This document shows positions 8,784 through 17,131 of a stretch of 64,000 nt of DNA, piece by piece. The position numbers and the translations under genes were made by a program. Numbering within the stretch: position 1 is the first letter of the stretch; each line of letters opens with the position of its first letter. Under the pieces are notes generated by a model, which had not been told where the DNA came from, searched no databases, and saw only the letters and a list, made by a program, of their open reading frames with translations. Origin of the DNA: Vagococcus martis (GTDB lineage Bacteria > Bacillota > Bacilli > Lactobacillales > Vagococcaceae). Location: NCBI RefSeq assembly GCF_002026305.1, contig NZ_MVAB01000001.1, forward strand, positions 1,054,001 through 1,118,000. The letters are read 5' to 3'.

Positions 8784-9005
8784 TTATAAGAAAAATAGTA
8801 TTTGCGATTGAAAGTTAACCCATAATATTACTGCTAATCCAATTTCTAAAATAAAGAAAAATAAGAATAGACCATCCATCACTAAAGTACTTCGTTGCCA
8901 ATAACGTCTTTCTTTCTTTAAATCTTTAGTTAGAAAATATAAACCTAATCCTAAGTTAACGACTCCAACTATCGCTAGTACGTATACCCAGATTCTCGCG
9001 TCCAT
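8784..9005 (-). CDS. Small two-helix membrane protein of the WxL cluster
   Basis: 73 aa with two hydrophobic helices (about 5-25 and 43-70) joined by a very basic loop (KDLKKERRYWQRS). It begins 11 bp after the LPXTG gene and ends before the cluster terminator, so it belongs to the same transcript. Small membrane proteins of this kind occur at the ends of WxL clusters, but I know no defined function. Real gene status is supported by position, ATG and the upstream ribosome site. Confidence 0.65.
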   Translation of the reverse strand: MDARIWVYVLAIVGVVNLGLGLYFLTKDLKKERRYWQRSTLVMDGLFLFFFILEIGLAVILWVNFQSQILFFL

Positions 9006-9016
9006 ATATGTCCCCC

Positions 9017-9361
9017 TTATGCCAAATAGACATCTTTCTCATTGTTTTTTCTTTTACTAATAACAAAAATAAACCAGATCATGATTAGTAAGAAAATACC
9101 ATTAAACATTAACCAATAATTGATTAACTCTCCTGTTTGAGGTAAACGTCCAGCTGTATGAGACGTCTTTGGCGGTTCTCCAGATTGATCACCACCAGTC
9201 GGAGGAACCACAGTAGGTTTATCAGGTTTCAATTCTGTATCTTTGGTAAAGCCTATACTTACAGGCGTTTCTTCAGAATTATCTGCTAACACAGACACAC
9301 TACAAGTAATGAATGATAGTACCAAGGTAAATACTGTCAATATAAGATATCTTTTCTTCAT
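9017..9361 (-). CDS. Small LPXTG cell-wall-anchored protein of the WxL complex
   Basis: 114 aa from the ATG at 9361; an upstream in-frame GTG at 9373 abuts the previous stop and is less likely. It has a signal peptide (MKKRYLILTVFTLVLSF...), a short Pro/Gly/Ser-rich spacer, LPQTGE (about 76-81), a membrane helix and the basic tail SKRKNNEK: a sortase A substrate. Such small LPXTG proteins are a standard part of WxL cell-surface complexes, with the DUF916 protein (directly upstream, 12 bp) and WxL proteins. It is probably attached covalently to peptidoglycan and helps anchor the complex. Confidence 0.87.
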   Translation of the reverse strand: MKKRYLILTVFTLVLSFITCSVSVLADNSEETPVSIGFTKDTELKPDKPTVVPPTGGDQSGEPPKTSHTAGRLPQTGELINYWLMFNGIFLLIMIWFIFVISKRKNNEKDVYLA

Positions 9362-9373
9362 CTGCCTTTTCAC

Positions 9374-10465
9374 CTACTCACTTGTTTTACGTTTTTTTTT
9401 CTTTTTAGTCACAGTTTTTGGTTTTGCTTTATTATGCCAACGTGATTCTGTTACTCTTGCTAGTAACAATATAACATTTAAAATAAATGTTATTATGATC
9501 AAAATAATCATTTTTTTAGAAATTGTAAACTTATTTACAGAATCTTTATTGACTTTGTCTGCTGATGCTGAGTCAATCGTAAAATCTTCATCCCATTTCC
9601 AGTTTCTCTCACCTGACTGCGCAGTAATATGCATGGTATATTTACCAGGTTTGATTGGATCCATCCCCCAAGGAATACCAAAATCAAAGTTTGAATTAGG
9701 TGCAAGTGATCGATCGGTCATTTTTAATTCTTTGATAACTGTTTTAGACCCTTTTTCAGTCATCTTTGCTTGAATTGTTAATCGAGGTAAGATTTTAGGT
9801 TCAGGATTTTGAAATTTAATATTGATTACCTTTGATCCGTTATCTAAGCCAGGTTTAATACTTTTTAATTTTAAATCTGCATCTTCATTATATGCAGTAC
9901 GATCTTCTGATAATAGTAGCCCAACCTTATAACCATAACGATTAGAAATACCAGCTTTTTTCTTAGTGTCTTTATCGTCCGACTTCATAAATGTTATCGC
10001 ACCCAACTTAATACCCGAAAAAGCTTCTTTTGGTGGGTGAATCTTAATTTTCACTATTTTTTCTTCGAAATTTTTAACAGTGATATGTTGTTCATCTTTA
10101 GGAATAGTTACCATTGTAGTTAAAGGAACTTTTAGTGATTCGTCCAGTACTGGTTTTTCCTGACCGTAATCAATGATTCCTGCAGAACTGGTCACTGCAT
10201 TGGTTAACCCTAAATCAACAGTAACTGGATTTTCTGATAGACTTTTAACTTTCACACTTATTTCTTGCTCTTTGTCTGGTTCTACCACTAAATGATAATA
10301 TGAGGCATCTTTATCTAATTGATTATCTGGTATAATCGGCTCAACTGTGAAGCCAATTTCGGATTGATTGTCTTGAGCATATACGTTTAATATGCCAAAA
10401 TTTATTCCTAGTACCACTATCCCAATTATTACTATCAACTGGCTTTTCCATCGTTTTATCTCCAT
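9374..10465 (-). CDS. DUF916/DUF3324 WxL-interacting protein (WxLIP)
   Basis: 363 aa: signal peptide (about 1-30), a DUF916 domain (about 35-165; IGFTVEPIIPDNQ and YYHLVVEPDKEQ), a DUF3324 domain (about 170-300; KVGLLLSED), one membrane helix (about 320-340) and a lysine-rich cytoplasmic tail (KKKKKRK). Proteins of this family bind WxL domains and peptidoglycan and are membrane anchored. It lies between the large WxL protein gene and the LPXTG gene. Confidence 0.88.
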   Translation of the reverse strand: MEIKRWKSQLIVIIGIVVLGINFGILNVYAQDNQSEIGFTVEPIIPDNQLDKDASYYHLVVEPDKEQEISVKVKSLSENPVTVDLGLTNAVTSSAGIIDYGQEKPVLDESLKVPLTTMVTIPKDEQHITVKNFEEKIVKIKIHPPKEAFSGIKLGAITFMKSDDKDTKKKAGISNRYGYKVGLLLSEDRTAYNEDADLKLKSIKPGLDNGSKVINIKFQNPEPKILPRLTIQAKMTEKGSKTVIKELKMTDRSLAPNSNFDFGIPWGMDPIKPGKYTMHITAQSGERNWKWDEDFTIDSASADKVNKDSVNKFTISKKMIILIIITFILNVILLLARVTESRWHNKAKPKTVTKKKKKRKTSE

Positions 10466-10510
10466 GTGCGTCCTCCTGAAACATCATTCTTTTCCTTTAA
10501 AATACGAAGA

Positions 10511-10542
10511 CTCAATCACTCCTATAAACAGAAGTGATTGAG
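10511..10542 (-). terminator. Hairpin after the large WxL gene (weak terminator or processing site)
   Basis: The stem CTCAATCACT (10511-10520) / AGTGATTGAG (10533-10542) has a 12-nt loop and no good T run on the minus side. It lies in the gap between the 1518-aa gene and the DUF916 gene and could lower readthrough or protect the upstream mRNA. Confidence 0.45.
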
Positions 10543-10547
10543 AATCA

Positions 10548-13500
10548 TTAATCTTTCGGCGTCAAATCTAGTGACCAAGTAATGGTTCCTTCATACTGTT
10601 CATTTGGTTTACCTGTGTTTTCAGGAACAATCAATTTCATATCATTAATCCATGTATTGTAGGATGTCGGACTTTGATTATCGTCTGTAACACTATACAA
10701 TATTTGACTTGAATTGTCTGTTGGTAACACCACTTTTTTATTCACATAATCAATTCCATTGATTGGCAAATTAGCATCGGTTGTAGACGTGATATCAAAT
10801 TGATAACGTGCTCGACCTAAATTATCTAACTTGTCGCTTTCTAGCTGACTTGCTTGTACACTTAAACTCCAAGAACTTTTTTGCTCACGGTCATCTCTTA
10901 TTTCAACGTTCTTTATATCAGATGTTGTTGGTTTTATTATTTGAGTAATGTCTTTAACCGCATTTTTACTACCAAAATCATACAAATCTGGCACTTTTAC
11001 TAAATGAAGTGCACTTTGACGTCCCCAAATATATGTTCCAGCTTTTCCAGCTGTATTTTTTAAGAAGTCAGATGTTTGACCTAAATTCACATTTTTATTC
11101 TCAATATTTACCCAGTTACCATTGTAACCATCAGTTGTTGGAACATCATTTAGTTTAGTTGTGTTATTAGGATCAGAGAATGTTGTTGGTAAGGTGATTT
11201 CATGTAATGTATCGCCTAAAAACATGTTACTCTTACTTGAGACACTTGAAAAATCAAAATTAGATAAACTTAAAGACGAAATCTTTGTCATTCCACTAAA
11301 CATTTTTGTCATATCCTTAACGTTTGACGTATCAAAATTAGATACATCTAATTTTGATACAGTTGACATACCATCAAACATAGCATACATGCTAGTTACT
11401 TTTGATGTATTAAATGAGGAGATATCTAATTCCTCAAGAGACTCATCTGTTTGAAACATATTTTTCATCAATTGAACATTTCGCGTATCAAAAGATTTAA
11501 TGTTCAATTCTTTCAAATTTACCATTGATGAAAACATTTCACTCATATTAGTAACCTGAGATGTATCAAAAGATGATAAGTCTAAAGTAGTTAAAAGTTC
11601 AACATTTCTAAACATCCTATACATATTAGTGACATTTTTTGTGTCAAATTTGTCTCCAAAAGTTAACATTGTTAGATTATCATCTTGATAAAACATACTA
11701 TTCATGTCCCTCACATTAGATGTATCAAATGATGAGACATTTAGACTCGTAAGGTTTGACATACCTTGAAACATGTAACTCATATTTGTTGTATTTAAAG
11801 TTTTAAAAGATGAAACATCCAACGACTTTAGATTAGAGACTCCAGCGAACATATAGCTCATATCTGTTGCATTTGTTGTATCAATATTATTTATCCCAGA
11901 GAAATTAGTTAACTGTGTTAATTTGTTGCTATTTTTATCAGAAAATAAATAACTTGAATCAGCTAATGTTTTAACAGATTTTGTAAATTCGATTGTTTTC
12001 ACAGCTGAGGCACTAATTGCTTTGCCATCTGTTCTATTCCAAGGAGACTTAGTATAATCTGCCAATGTTCCACCATCTACAAACGTTAATGTTCCCGTAC
12101 TTTCATCAAACTCATATGGCACATCTCCCCAAGTAAGATATTTCCCCCATGTATAAGTACCTGCATCGGTTATTCCGTTATAATTTTGTAAAAACTTATC
12201 AGTTTGACCAACTAATTTACCATTACTATTTTGCCATTGACCATTATAACCATCTTTTTTTGGTACTGGATTTAACTTAGTATTGTTTGAAGTATCAGAA
12301 AACGTACTTGGTAACGTAATTTCTTTCAGGGTATCGTTTGAAAACATTGAATTCTTTTTACCTTCAGCTATTTTAGAAAAATCAAATCCACTAAGATCTA
12401 ATTTTGTTAAAGCACTCATGTTAGCAAACATTGAGACTGCGTAAGTGACATTACTAAATTTAGGTAACTGAATTTCTTCTAAAGCATTACAATTAGAAAA
12501 CATAAAAGCTGTATTTGTCACTTTAGATGTATCAAAAGAAGCGATCGTTAATTTATTTAACTTCGCCATGTCAATAAACATAGCATACATCTTTGTCACA
12601 GATGATGTGTTAAATCCTGATAAATCTAAATTGGTTATACCAGACATTCCTGAAAACATATAGCTCATATCTGTCGCATTTGTTGTATCAATATTATTTA
12701 TCCCAGAAAAATTAGTTAACTGAGATAATTTGTTGCTATTTTTATCAGAAAATAAATAACTTGAATTAGCTGGTGTTTTAACAGGTTTTGTAAACTCTAT
12801 TGTTTTCACAGCTGAGGCACTAATTGCTTTGCCATCTGTTCTATTCCAAGGGGACACAGTATAATCTCCCAACGTGCCACCATCTATAAAAGTTAGTTTT
12901 CCTGTACTCTCATCAAACGTATAAGGCACTTCACCCCACTTTAAGACATCTTCTGCTTTTTCTCCCCATACATACGTACCAGCTTTTCCTGCCTCATTAA
13001 CTAAGAAATCTTTAGTTTGTCCTAACTTTTTCGATTTATTATTAATATTAACCCAATTACCATTATACGTATCATCTGTAGGCACATTATTTAATTTTGT
13101 TGTGTTTTCAGTATCAGAAAAGGTACTTGGTAACGTAATCTCTTTCAGAGTATCGTCTAAAAACATAGAGCCTTTGTTTGTTACTTTTGTGAAATCAAAG
13201 TTCCCTAAATTTAGTTTATTAATTCCTGTCATAGAAGCAAAAGTAAAACTCGTGTTTGTTACTTTTGACGTATTCATATTTGAAACATCTAGAGATTTTA
13301 ACGATTTCATGCCATAGAACATACTACTTATGTCAGTAACATTTTTGGTGTCAAAATTGTTAATGCTTAAAGTAGGTAAAGCACTTAACCCTGAAAACAT
13401 TCCTTCCATAGTTTGAACATTAGACGTGTTAAAATTTGTAATGTCTAAACTTGTTAAATTAGACATACCTTCAAACATTCGATTCATTTTTTCAACTTTA

Positions 13501-15101
13501 GTTGTTTTAAATGTAGCTGTATTTAAATTTAATGTTTTTAAACTTCTTGTATTACTAAACATTTGCATCATAGTCGTTACATTACTTGTATCAAAATTAG
13601 AATAATTAAGATTTAGTTCCGTTAAACTTCGATTATGGTAAAACATACCATGCATAGTAGTAACTTTTCGCGTATCCATATTAGATAAATCTAACGTTTT
13701 CACATTGTATAAGCCAGAAAAAAATGAATCCATGCTAGTAACATTAGAGGTGTTTAAATAATTTAAATGTTCTATAGATTCTAAATTTTCTAAATAACTT
13801 TTATCACTAGATGACCTTGAAAATAAGTCTTTAGAGTTAACTGGAGCATTTACTGATTTAGTAAACACTATTTTTTTAATATCTAACGCACTTACATATC
13901 CTTTATCAGTTGTACTACGATTCCACGGAGATTCCTTAGCTTCACTGAATGTACCTGTATCGACAAAAGTTAAAACACCAGTATTTTTATCAAATTGGTA
14001 AGGAACTGTCCCCCATTTTACCACTTCAGGTACTGGATCCGGTTTATAAGTCGTATAAGTACCAGGATGTCCACTAGATACATAATCAAGAAAAGTGGGC
14101 TTGACTTTAATTGATGATCCAACATCCTTACCAGATTCGTCGTACCAATGGGAATTTTGTAAAAATCCTGGGTCAACTGTATCTGTAACATGAACATCAA
14201 ATGTTGAACCTATAGTAATCTTATTAAAGTTAGCATTTTTAAACATAGAATCTTTATCCGGCCTGTTGGCTCTTAAAACAAAACTTGAAATATTTAGTTC
14301 TCTTATTTCGCTTTTTGAATTTACAAATAAGGCTTCAAACATCCATTGCATATCTGTTACCTTTGATACATTCCATGATGATAAATCAAGGGAACTTAGA
14401 CTAGTCATATATGAAAACATACCATACATATTAGTTACAGAACTAACGTCTACTTTTTCAATCCCTTCAATTGATTCACAATAATACAAATAATTATTAG
14501 AATCTGCGTCTCCTGAAAATAGATATTGTGAGTTTGTAGGCGCCTTAACTGTTTGTGTAAAAACTATCTTCTTTATGGCTTCTGAATTAACTTTCCCCCC
14601 CGTTTTCCATGGAGATTGTTTATAACTACCTAGAGTTCCTCCACTAGTAAACGTTAATATACCATCAGACGAATTGAAATTCCATGTCACACTACCCCAT
14701 GTTCCACTTTGCGTAGCACGTGCCGCACGTGGTTGAATAGCACTTCGAGCACTAACTTTCTGGATATTTTTATTTGAGGCAGCACTCTCTGTCATTTCTT
14801 TTTCTGTTGGCTGTGTTGACTCCTCTGACAGAGTCGTACTAGTTGTATCAGTTGTTTCTTCAGTTGATGATATATCATCTGTGTTTTTTTGTGTGTCATA
14901 CGTTTCTTGTATATTTTTTAACGTCTGCTTAATAGCATCACTCTGTGCGATACTTTCACTTGCATAAGTCTGAGATGTTTGAGAAATATTTTTCAAAATT
15001 TCTTCAGATTCTGTTGTTGGCGTTACGGCATGAACCATCAATGGACTCACCAAAGCAGACAATAAATTCGCCGTTAATAATATCGACCATTTTTTCTTCA
15101 T
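10548..15101 (-). CDS. Large BspA-like leucine-rich repeat surface protein with C-terminal WxL domain
   Basis: About 1517 aa from the ATG at 15101, chosen because GGAG lies 9 nt before it and a signal peptide (MKKKWSILLTANLLSAL) starts there. A Ser/Thr-rich stretch follows (about 30-130). The body holds four modules that each begin with WGxVPYxFD...GxLTF...SPWxR (full-ORF residues about 143, 371, 727 and 1000), followed by DUF285/BspA repeats of about 23 residues such as MFSGMSGITNLDLSGF. The C-terminus has the two WxL motifs, SSWSLSVQ and TITWSLDL. WxL proteins bind peptidoglycan non-covalently; BspA-type repeats mediate adhesion. Modules 3 and 4 are nearly identical at the DNA level. Confidence 0.9.
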   Translation of the reverse strand: MKKKWSILLTANLLSALVSPLMVHAVTPTTESEEILKNISQTSQTYASESIAQSDAIKQTLKNIQETYDTQKNTDDISSTEETTDTTSTTLSEESTQPTEKEMTESAASNKNIQKVSARSAIQPRAARATQSGTWGSVTWNFNSSDGILTFTSGGTLGSYKQSPWKTGGKVNSEAIKKIVFTQTVKAPTNSQYLFSGDADSNNYLYYCESIEGIEKVDVSSVTNMYGMFSYMTSLSSLDLSSWNVSKVTDMQWMFEALFVNSKSEIRELNISSFVLRANRPDKDSMFKNANFNKITIGSTFDVHVTDTVDPGFLQNSHWYDESGKDVGSSIKVKPTFLDYVSSGHPGTYTTYKPDPVPEVVKWGTVPYQFDKNTGVLTFVDTGTFSEAKESPWNRSTTDKGYVSALDIKKIVFTKSVNAPVNSKDLFSRSSSDKSYLENLESIEHLNYLNTSNVTSMDSFFSGLYNVKTLDLSNMDTRKVTTMHGMFYHNRSLTELNLNYSNFDTSNVTTMMQMFSNTRSLKTLNLNTATFKTTKVEKMNRMFEGMSNLTSLDITNFNTSNVQTMEGMFSGLSALPTLSINNFDTKNVTDISSMFYGMKSLKSLDVSNMNTSKVTNTSFTFASMTGINKLNLGNFDFTKVTNKGSMFLDDTLKEITLPSTFSDTENTTKLNNVPTDDTYNGNWVNINNKSKKLGQTKDFLVNEAGKAGTYVWGEKAEDVLKWGEVPYTFDESTGKLTFIDGGTLGDYTVSPWNRTDGKAISASAVKTIEFTKPVKTPANSSYLFSDKNSNKLSQLTNFSGINNIDTTNATDMSYMFSGMSGITNLDLSGFNTSSVTKMYAMFIDMAKLNKLTIASFDTSKVTNTAFMFSNCNALEEIQLPKFSNVTYAVSMFANMSALTKLDLSGFDFSKIAEGKKNSMFSNDTLKEITLPSTFSDTSNNTKLNPVPKKDGYNGQWQNSNGKLVGQTDKFLQNYNGITDAGTYTWGKYLTWGDVPYEFDESTGTLTFVDGGTLADYTKSPWNRTDGKAISASAVKTIEFTKSVKTLADSSYLFSDKNSNKLTQLTNFSGINNIDTTNATDMSYMFAGVSNLKSLDVSSFKTLNTTNMSYMFQGMSNLTSLNVSSFDTSNVRDMNSMFYQDDNLTMLTFGDKFDTKNVTNMYRMFRNVELLTTLDLSSFDTSQVTNMSEMFSSMVNLKELNIKSFDTRNVQLMKNMFQTDESLEELDISSFNTSKVTSMYAMFDGMSTVSKLDVSNFDTSNVKDMTKMFSGMTKISSLSLSNFDFSSVSSKSNMFLGDTLHEITLPTTFSDPNNTTKLNDVPTTDGYNGNWVNIENKNVNLGQTSDFLKNTAGKAGTYIWGRQSALHLVKVPDLYDFGSKNAVKDITQIIKPTTSDIKNVEIRDDREQKSSWSLSVQASQLESDKLDNLGRARYQFDITSTTDANLPINGIDYVNKKVVLPTDNSSQILYSVTDDNQSPTSYNTWINDMKLIVPENTGKPNEQYEGTITWSLDLTPKD
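11848..12139 (-). repeat. Intragenic repeat copy B of the large WxL gene
   Basis: Nearly the same sequence recurs at 12655-12946, offset by exactly 807 bp (269 codons). It covers the module start (WGDVPYEFD...SPWNR) and the NNIDTTNATDMSYMF segment. Only scattered base changes are seen, pointing to a recent duplication or gene conversion. Confidence 0.8.
12655..12946 (-). repeat. Intragenic repeat copy A of the large WxL gene
   Basis: Partner of the repeat at 11848-12139, 807 bp away. It encodes the same module start and the DTTNATDMSYMF region. Reading frame is kept between copies. Confidence 0.8.
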
Positions 15102-15162
15102 CCTATCCACTCCTAAGCATTTCAAATTTATATAAACAGCTCAAGGATTACGTCCATTCTAT

Positions 15163-15208
15163 TTACATACAAAAGCAAACAAACTAAGTTGTTTGCTTTT
15201 GTATGTAA
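15163..15208 (-). terminator. Long hairpin between the two WxL genes (partial terminator)
   Basis: A near-perfect stem of about 20 bp (15163-15183 with 15188-15208), rich in AT, with only a few T after it on the minus side. With the next hairpin it probably limits transcription from the small, likely abundant WxL gene into the large gene, or stabilises the upstream mRNA. Confidence 0.55.
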
Positions 15209-15233
15209 ACTGAGCAATAAACTATTGCTCAGT
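15209..15233 (-). terminator. First hairpin after the small WxL gene
   Basis: ACTGAGCAATA/TATTGCTCAGT stem with a tiny loop, directly after the stop codon region and directly followed by the longer hairpin at 15163-15208. Minus-strand T run is short (GTTTAC). Confidence 0.5.
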
Positions 15234-15246
15234 TCTCATAGATAGA

Positions 15247-15912
15247 TTAACCTTGAGTTACGTTATCTAATGTCCATGTTACTGTACCAGTATATAAAGC
15301 ATTAGGTGTTCCAACGTTTGCAGGAACATATAATGATACATCAGTAATTTGAGCACCAACTTCTTTGCTTCCTAAAGTTGAAGCGTCAGTTGTATTTAAA
15401 ACTTGTTGAGTTTGTCCAGCGCCTAATTTAGATACTGAAGATACACCAAATGCGTCATTTGAGAATGCTTTTCCATTCGCAGTTGTATCAGCAAATGACA
15501 TGCCATTAGATGTAAACGAGATATTTGCTCCTGTTAATTTGTCAGTTGATTTATCTTGGTCCATGTTGACAATGTCAGAAGCTGTTGCGTTTACTTCCCA
15601 TTTTCCTTTTTGTTCAGCTCTCAAATCATTTACTGCTAAATATTGAGGAGCTTGCGAATTAGCATTGTGTGTTTTGATAATTTGTGGTTGATCGATAACA
15701 CGGTTTGATTGGCCAAAGTCAAATGCTGTAGGAATTCTTGATAAACCAATTGTTCCTGGTTCAACTGGATCTACTGTTGAGTCATTTTCAAAACCAATAC
15801 GTACATCTGTCTCACCTTTTTTACCATCCATACTAATACTACTTGCTGAAACACTTAATCCTGTACCTAAAGCAATTAAACATACAGCTGAACTTGCAAT
15901 AATTTTTTTCAT
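15247..15912 (-). CDS. Small WxL-domain surface protein
   Basis: 221 aa from the ATG at 15912, where the signal peptide starts (MKKIIASSAVCLIALGTGL). An upstream ATG at 15936 also has a ribosome site (GGGAG, 8 nt) and would add 8 residues. The mature protein is a single WxL domain: the proline/aspartate region FDFGQSNRVIDQPQII, a first motif GKWEVNATAS (WEV instead of the usual WxL), and the final TGTVTWTLDN with a proper WTL. It should bind peptidoglycan and the DUF916 partner two genes away. It has its own strong promoter (15973-16001) and is probably the most highly expressed gene of the cluster. Confidence 0.9.
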   Translation of the reverse strand: MKKIIASSAVCLIALGTGLSVSASSISMDGKKGETDVRIGFENDSTVDPVEPGTIGLSRIPTAFDFGQSNRVIDQPQIIKTHNANSQAPQYLAVNDLRAEQKGKWEVNATASDIVNMDQDKSTDKLTGANISFTSNGMSFADTTANGKAFSNDAFGVSSVSKLGAGQTQQVLNTTDASTLGSKEVGAQITDVSLYVPANVGTPNALYTGTVTWTLDNVTQG

Positions 15913-15972
15913 ATCCTTCTTTTCTCCTTCTGGCATACATTTTTCTCCCTTTCGTATAGGAAGATTAACTTA

Positions 15973-16001
15973 ATTATAGTCAATTGACTATAATCTATCA
16001 A
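15973..16001 (-). promoter_or_regulatory. Promoter of the small WxL gene, overlapped by a perfect palindrome
   Basis: Minus strand TTGATA, 17 bp, TATAAT. The -10 box and spacer lie inside a perfect 22-bp palindrome (15973-15994, core TATAGTCAATTGACTATA). A repressor bound there would cover the -10. The rest of the 352-bp gap (15913-16264) holds this promoter, the IclR-gene terminator and an imperfect CGTTC/GAACG repeat at 16025-16050; nothing else was recognised. Confidence 0.72.
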
Positions 16002-16084
16002 TATATAAATCTCGATAAATGTTTAAAACGTTCCTTTTACGAACGGTTTTGTATACATTTTCTTAATATTAGTTTTTAAATTCA

Positions 16085-16124
16085 CAAAAAAATGTCCATA
16101 GAATTCAACATTCTACGAACATTT
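16085..16124 (-). terminator. Terminator of the IclR-family gene
   Basis: A stem of about 15 bp with two G-U pairs (16090-16104 with 16110-16124) is followed on the minus strand by seven T. Confidence 0.75.
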
Positions 16125-16264
16125 TATCTGATATGTAATTTTTTTAAAAAAGTATATGTTTTATTCGTTTTTTATACAACACTAGCAAAGAGTTTGCATC
16201 TATTATTTAGAAATAAACTCTATTTTAGACATATAAAAACCATAATTAAGCAATTTGTTTACAT

Positions 16265-17035
16265 TTAATTCAAACTTTTTTCAATAGTCTTTTTCGCCTC
16301 TAACATTTTATCAATCACAGATTTTTTCAATTCTTCATTCACTCTAAATTTTGGCATACTAACACTAAACGCTCCTTCAATCCGTCCTTGTTTAGTCATT
16401 ATAGGCATAGCAATACAATAACAATCTTCTTCCATTTCCTCATCATCATAGGCAATATTTGTTTCCTTTATTTTCTGTAATTCTTTCGTCATTAAGAATT
16501 GATTGGTAATAGTATTTTCTGTATAAGCCTTTAATGGAACCTTTTCAAAATAATTGGCCAATTCTTCATCATTATAAGCCGATAAGAACACTTTCCCCAT
16601 TCCCGTCGAATAAAGAGGCTTACTTGCTCCTACCTTAGATGACATATAAATCGACTTTTCCTTAGGTTCTAGTTTATCTATGTAGATTAATTCATTATTA
16701 TTAGACATTCCTAAATGAATCGTTTCATCTACTTCCAGCTGAAGTTTTTCCAAGCTTGGTTCAGCTATGTTTTTTAACATTGAATTACTCGAATAAACTT
16801 GACTATACTTGACTAAACTAGGCCCTAAATAATATGTTTTACTTTTTTCATTTCGTGTGACATATCCAATAAGTATTAATGTATCCAATATTTTTAACGC
16901 CGTAGATGTTGTCAGGCCTGATAATTCTGCAACCTCTTTTAATGTAATATCTCCTGCTGTTTCTGCTAGGCAATCTAATATTTTAGCTGCTTTAATCAAT
17001 ACTGTGCCATATGGTTTCAACTGATTGTCTTTCAC
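16265..17035 (-). CDS. IclR-family transcriptional regulator (KdgR-like candidate)
   Basis: 256 aa with a GTG start at 17035 and GAGGTG 7 nt upstream. An N-terminal winged HTH (about 8-70; ITLKEVAELSGLTTSTALKILDTL) is followed by an IclR effector domain (about 80-250; GMGKVFLSAYNDEEL, DDEEMEEDCYCIAMPI). IclR members near uronate genes are KdgR repressors that sense KDG. Its own upstream region has two 13-bp sites that recur before kduI, 8.4 kb away, so I infer autoregulation and control of the kdu operon. It is separated from kdu by the WxL cluster. Confidence 0.85.
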   Translation of the reverse strand: MKDNQLKPYGTVLIKAAKILDCLAETAGDITLKEVAELSGLTTSTALKILDTLILIGYVTRNEKSKTYYLGPSLVKYSQVYSSNSMLKNIAEPSLEKLQLEVDETIHLGMSNNNELIYIDKLEPKEKSIYMSSKVGASKPLYSTGMGKVFLSAYNDEELANYFEKVPLKAYTENTITNQFLMTKELQKIKETNIAYDDEEMEEDCYCIAMPIMTKQGRIEGAFSVSMPKFRVNEELKKSVIDKMLEAKKTIEKSLN

Positions 17036-17049
17036 TCTTTCACCTCATC

Positions 17050-17087
17050 ATTTCCTAATAAGAAAAAGGATATTCTTATTAGGAAAT
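17050..17087 (-). promoter_or_regulatory. Paired operators upstream of the IclR-family gene
   Basis: Perfect 15-bp inverted repeat (17050-17064 and 17073-17087) with an 8-bp spacer. Each arm contains TTCYTAWTARGAA-like 13-mers, 21 bp apart, matching the pair before kduI. Location 15-50 bp before the GTG start fits autoregulation. Confidence 0.7.
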
Positions 17088-17131
17088 TCTACCATAGATT
17101 AATAAAAATAGGTAGCATCCTCTTAACCTAC

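Noticed and set aside
9243-9773. 176-codon plus-strand frame in the WxL cluster
   Set aside because: Lies antisense to the LPXTG and DUF916 genes, spans their junction and has no ribosome site.
10548-15101. Repeats in the large WxL gene considered as a CRISPR array
   Set aside because: Repeats are coding, of unequal length, translate to BspA-type repeats, and no cas gene is nearby.
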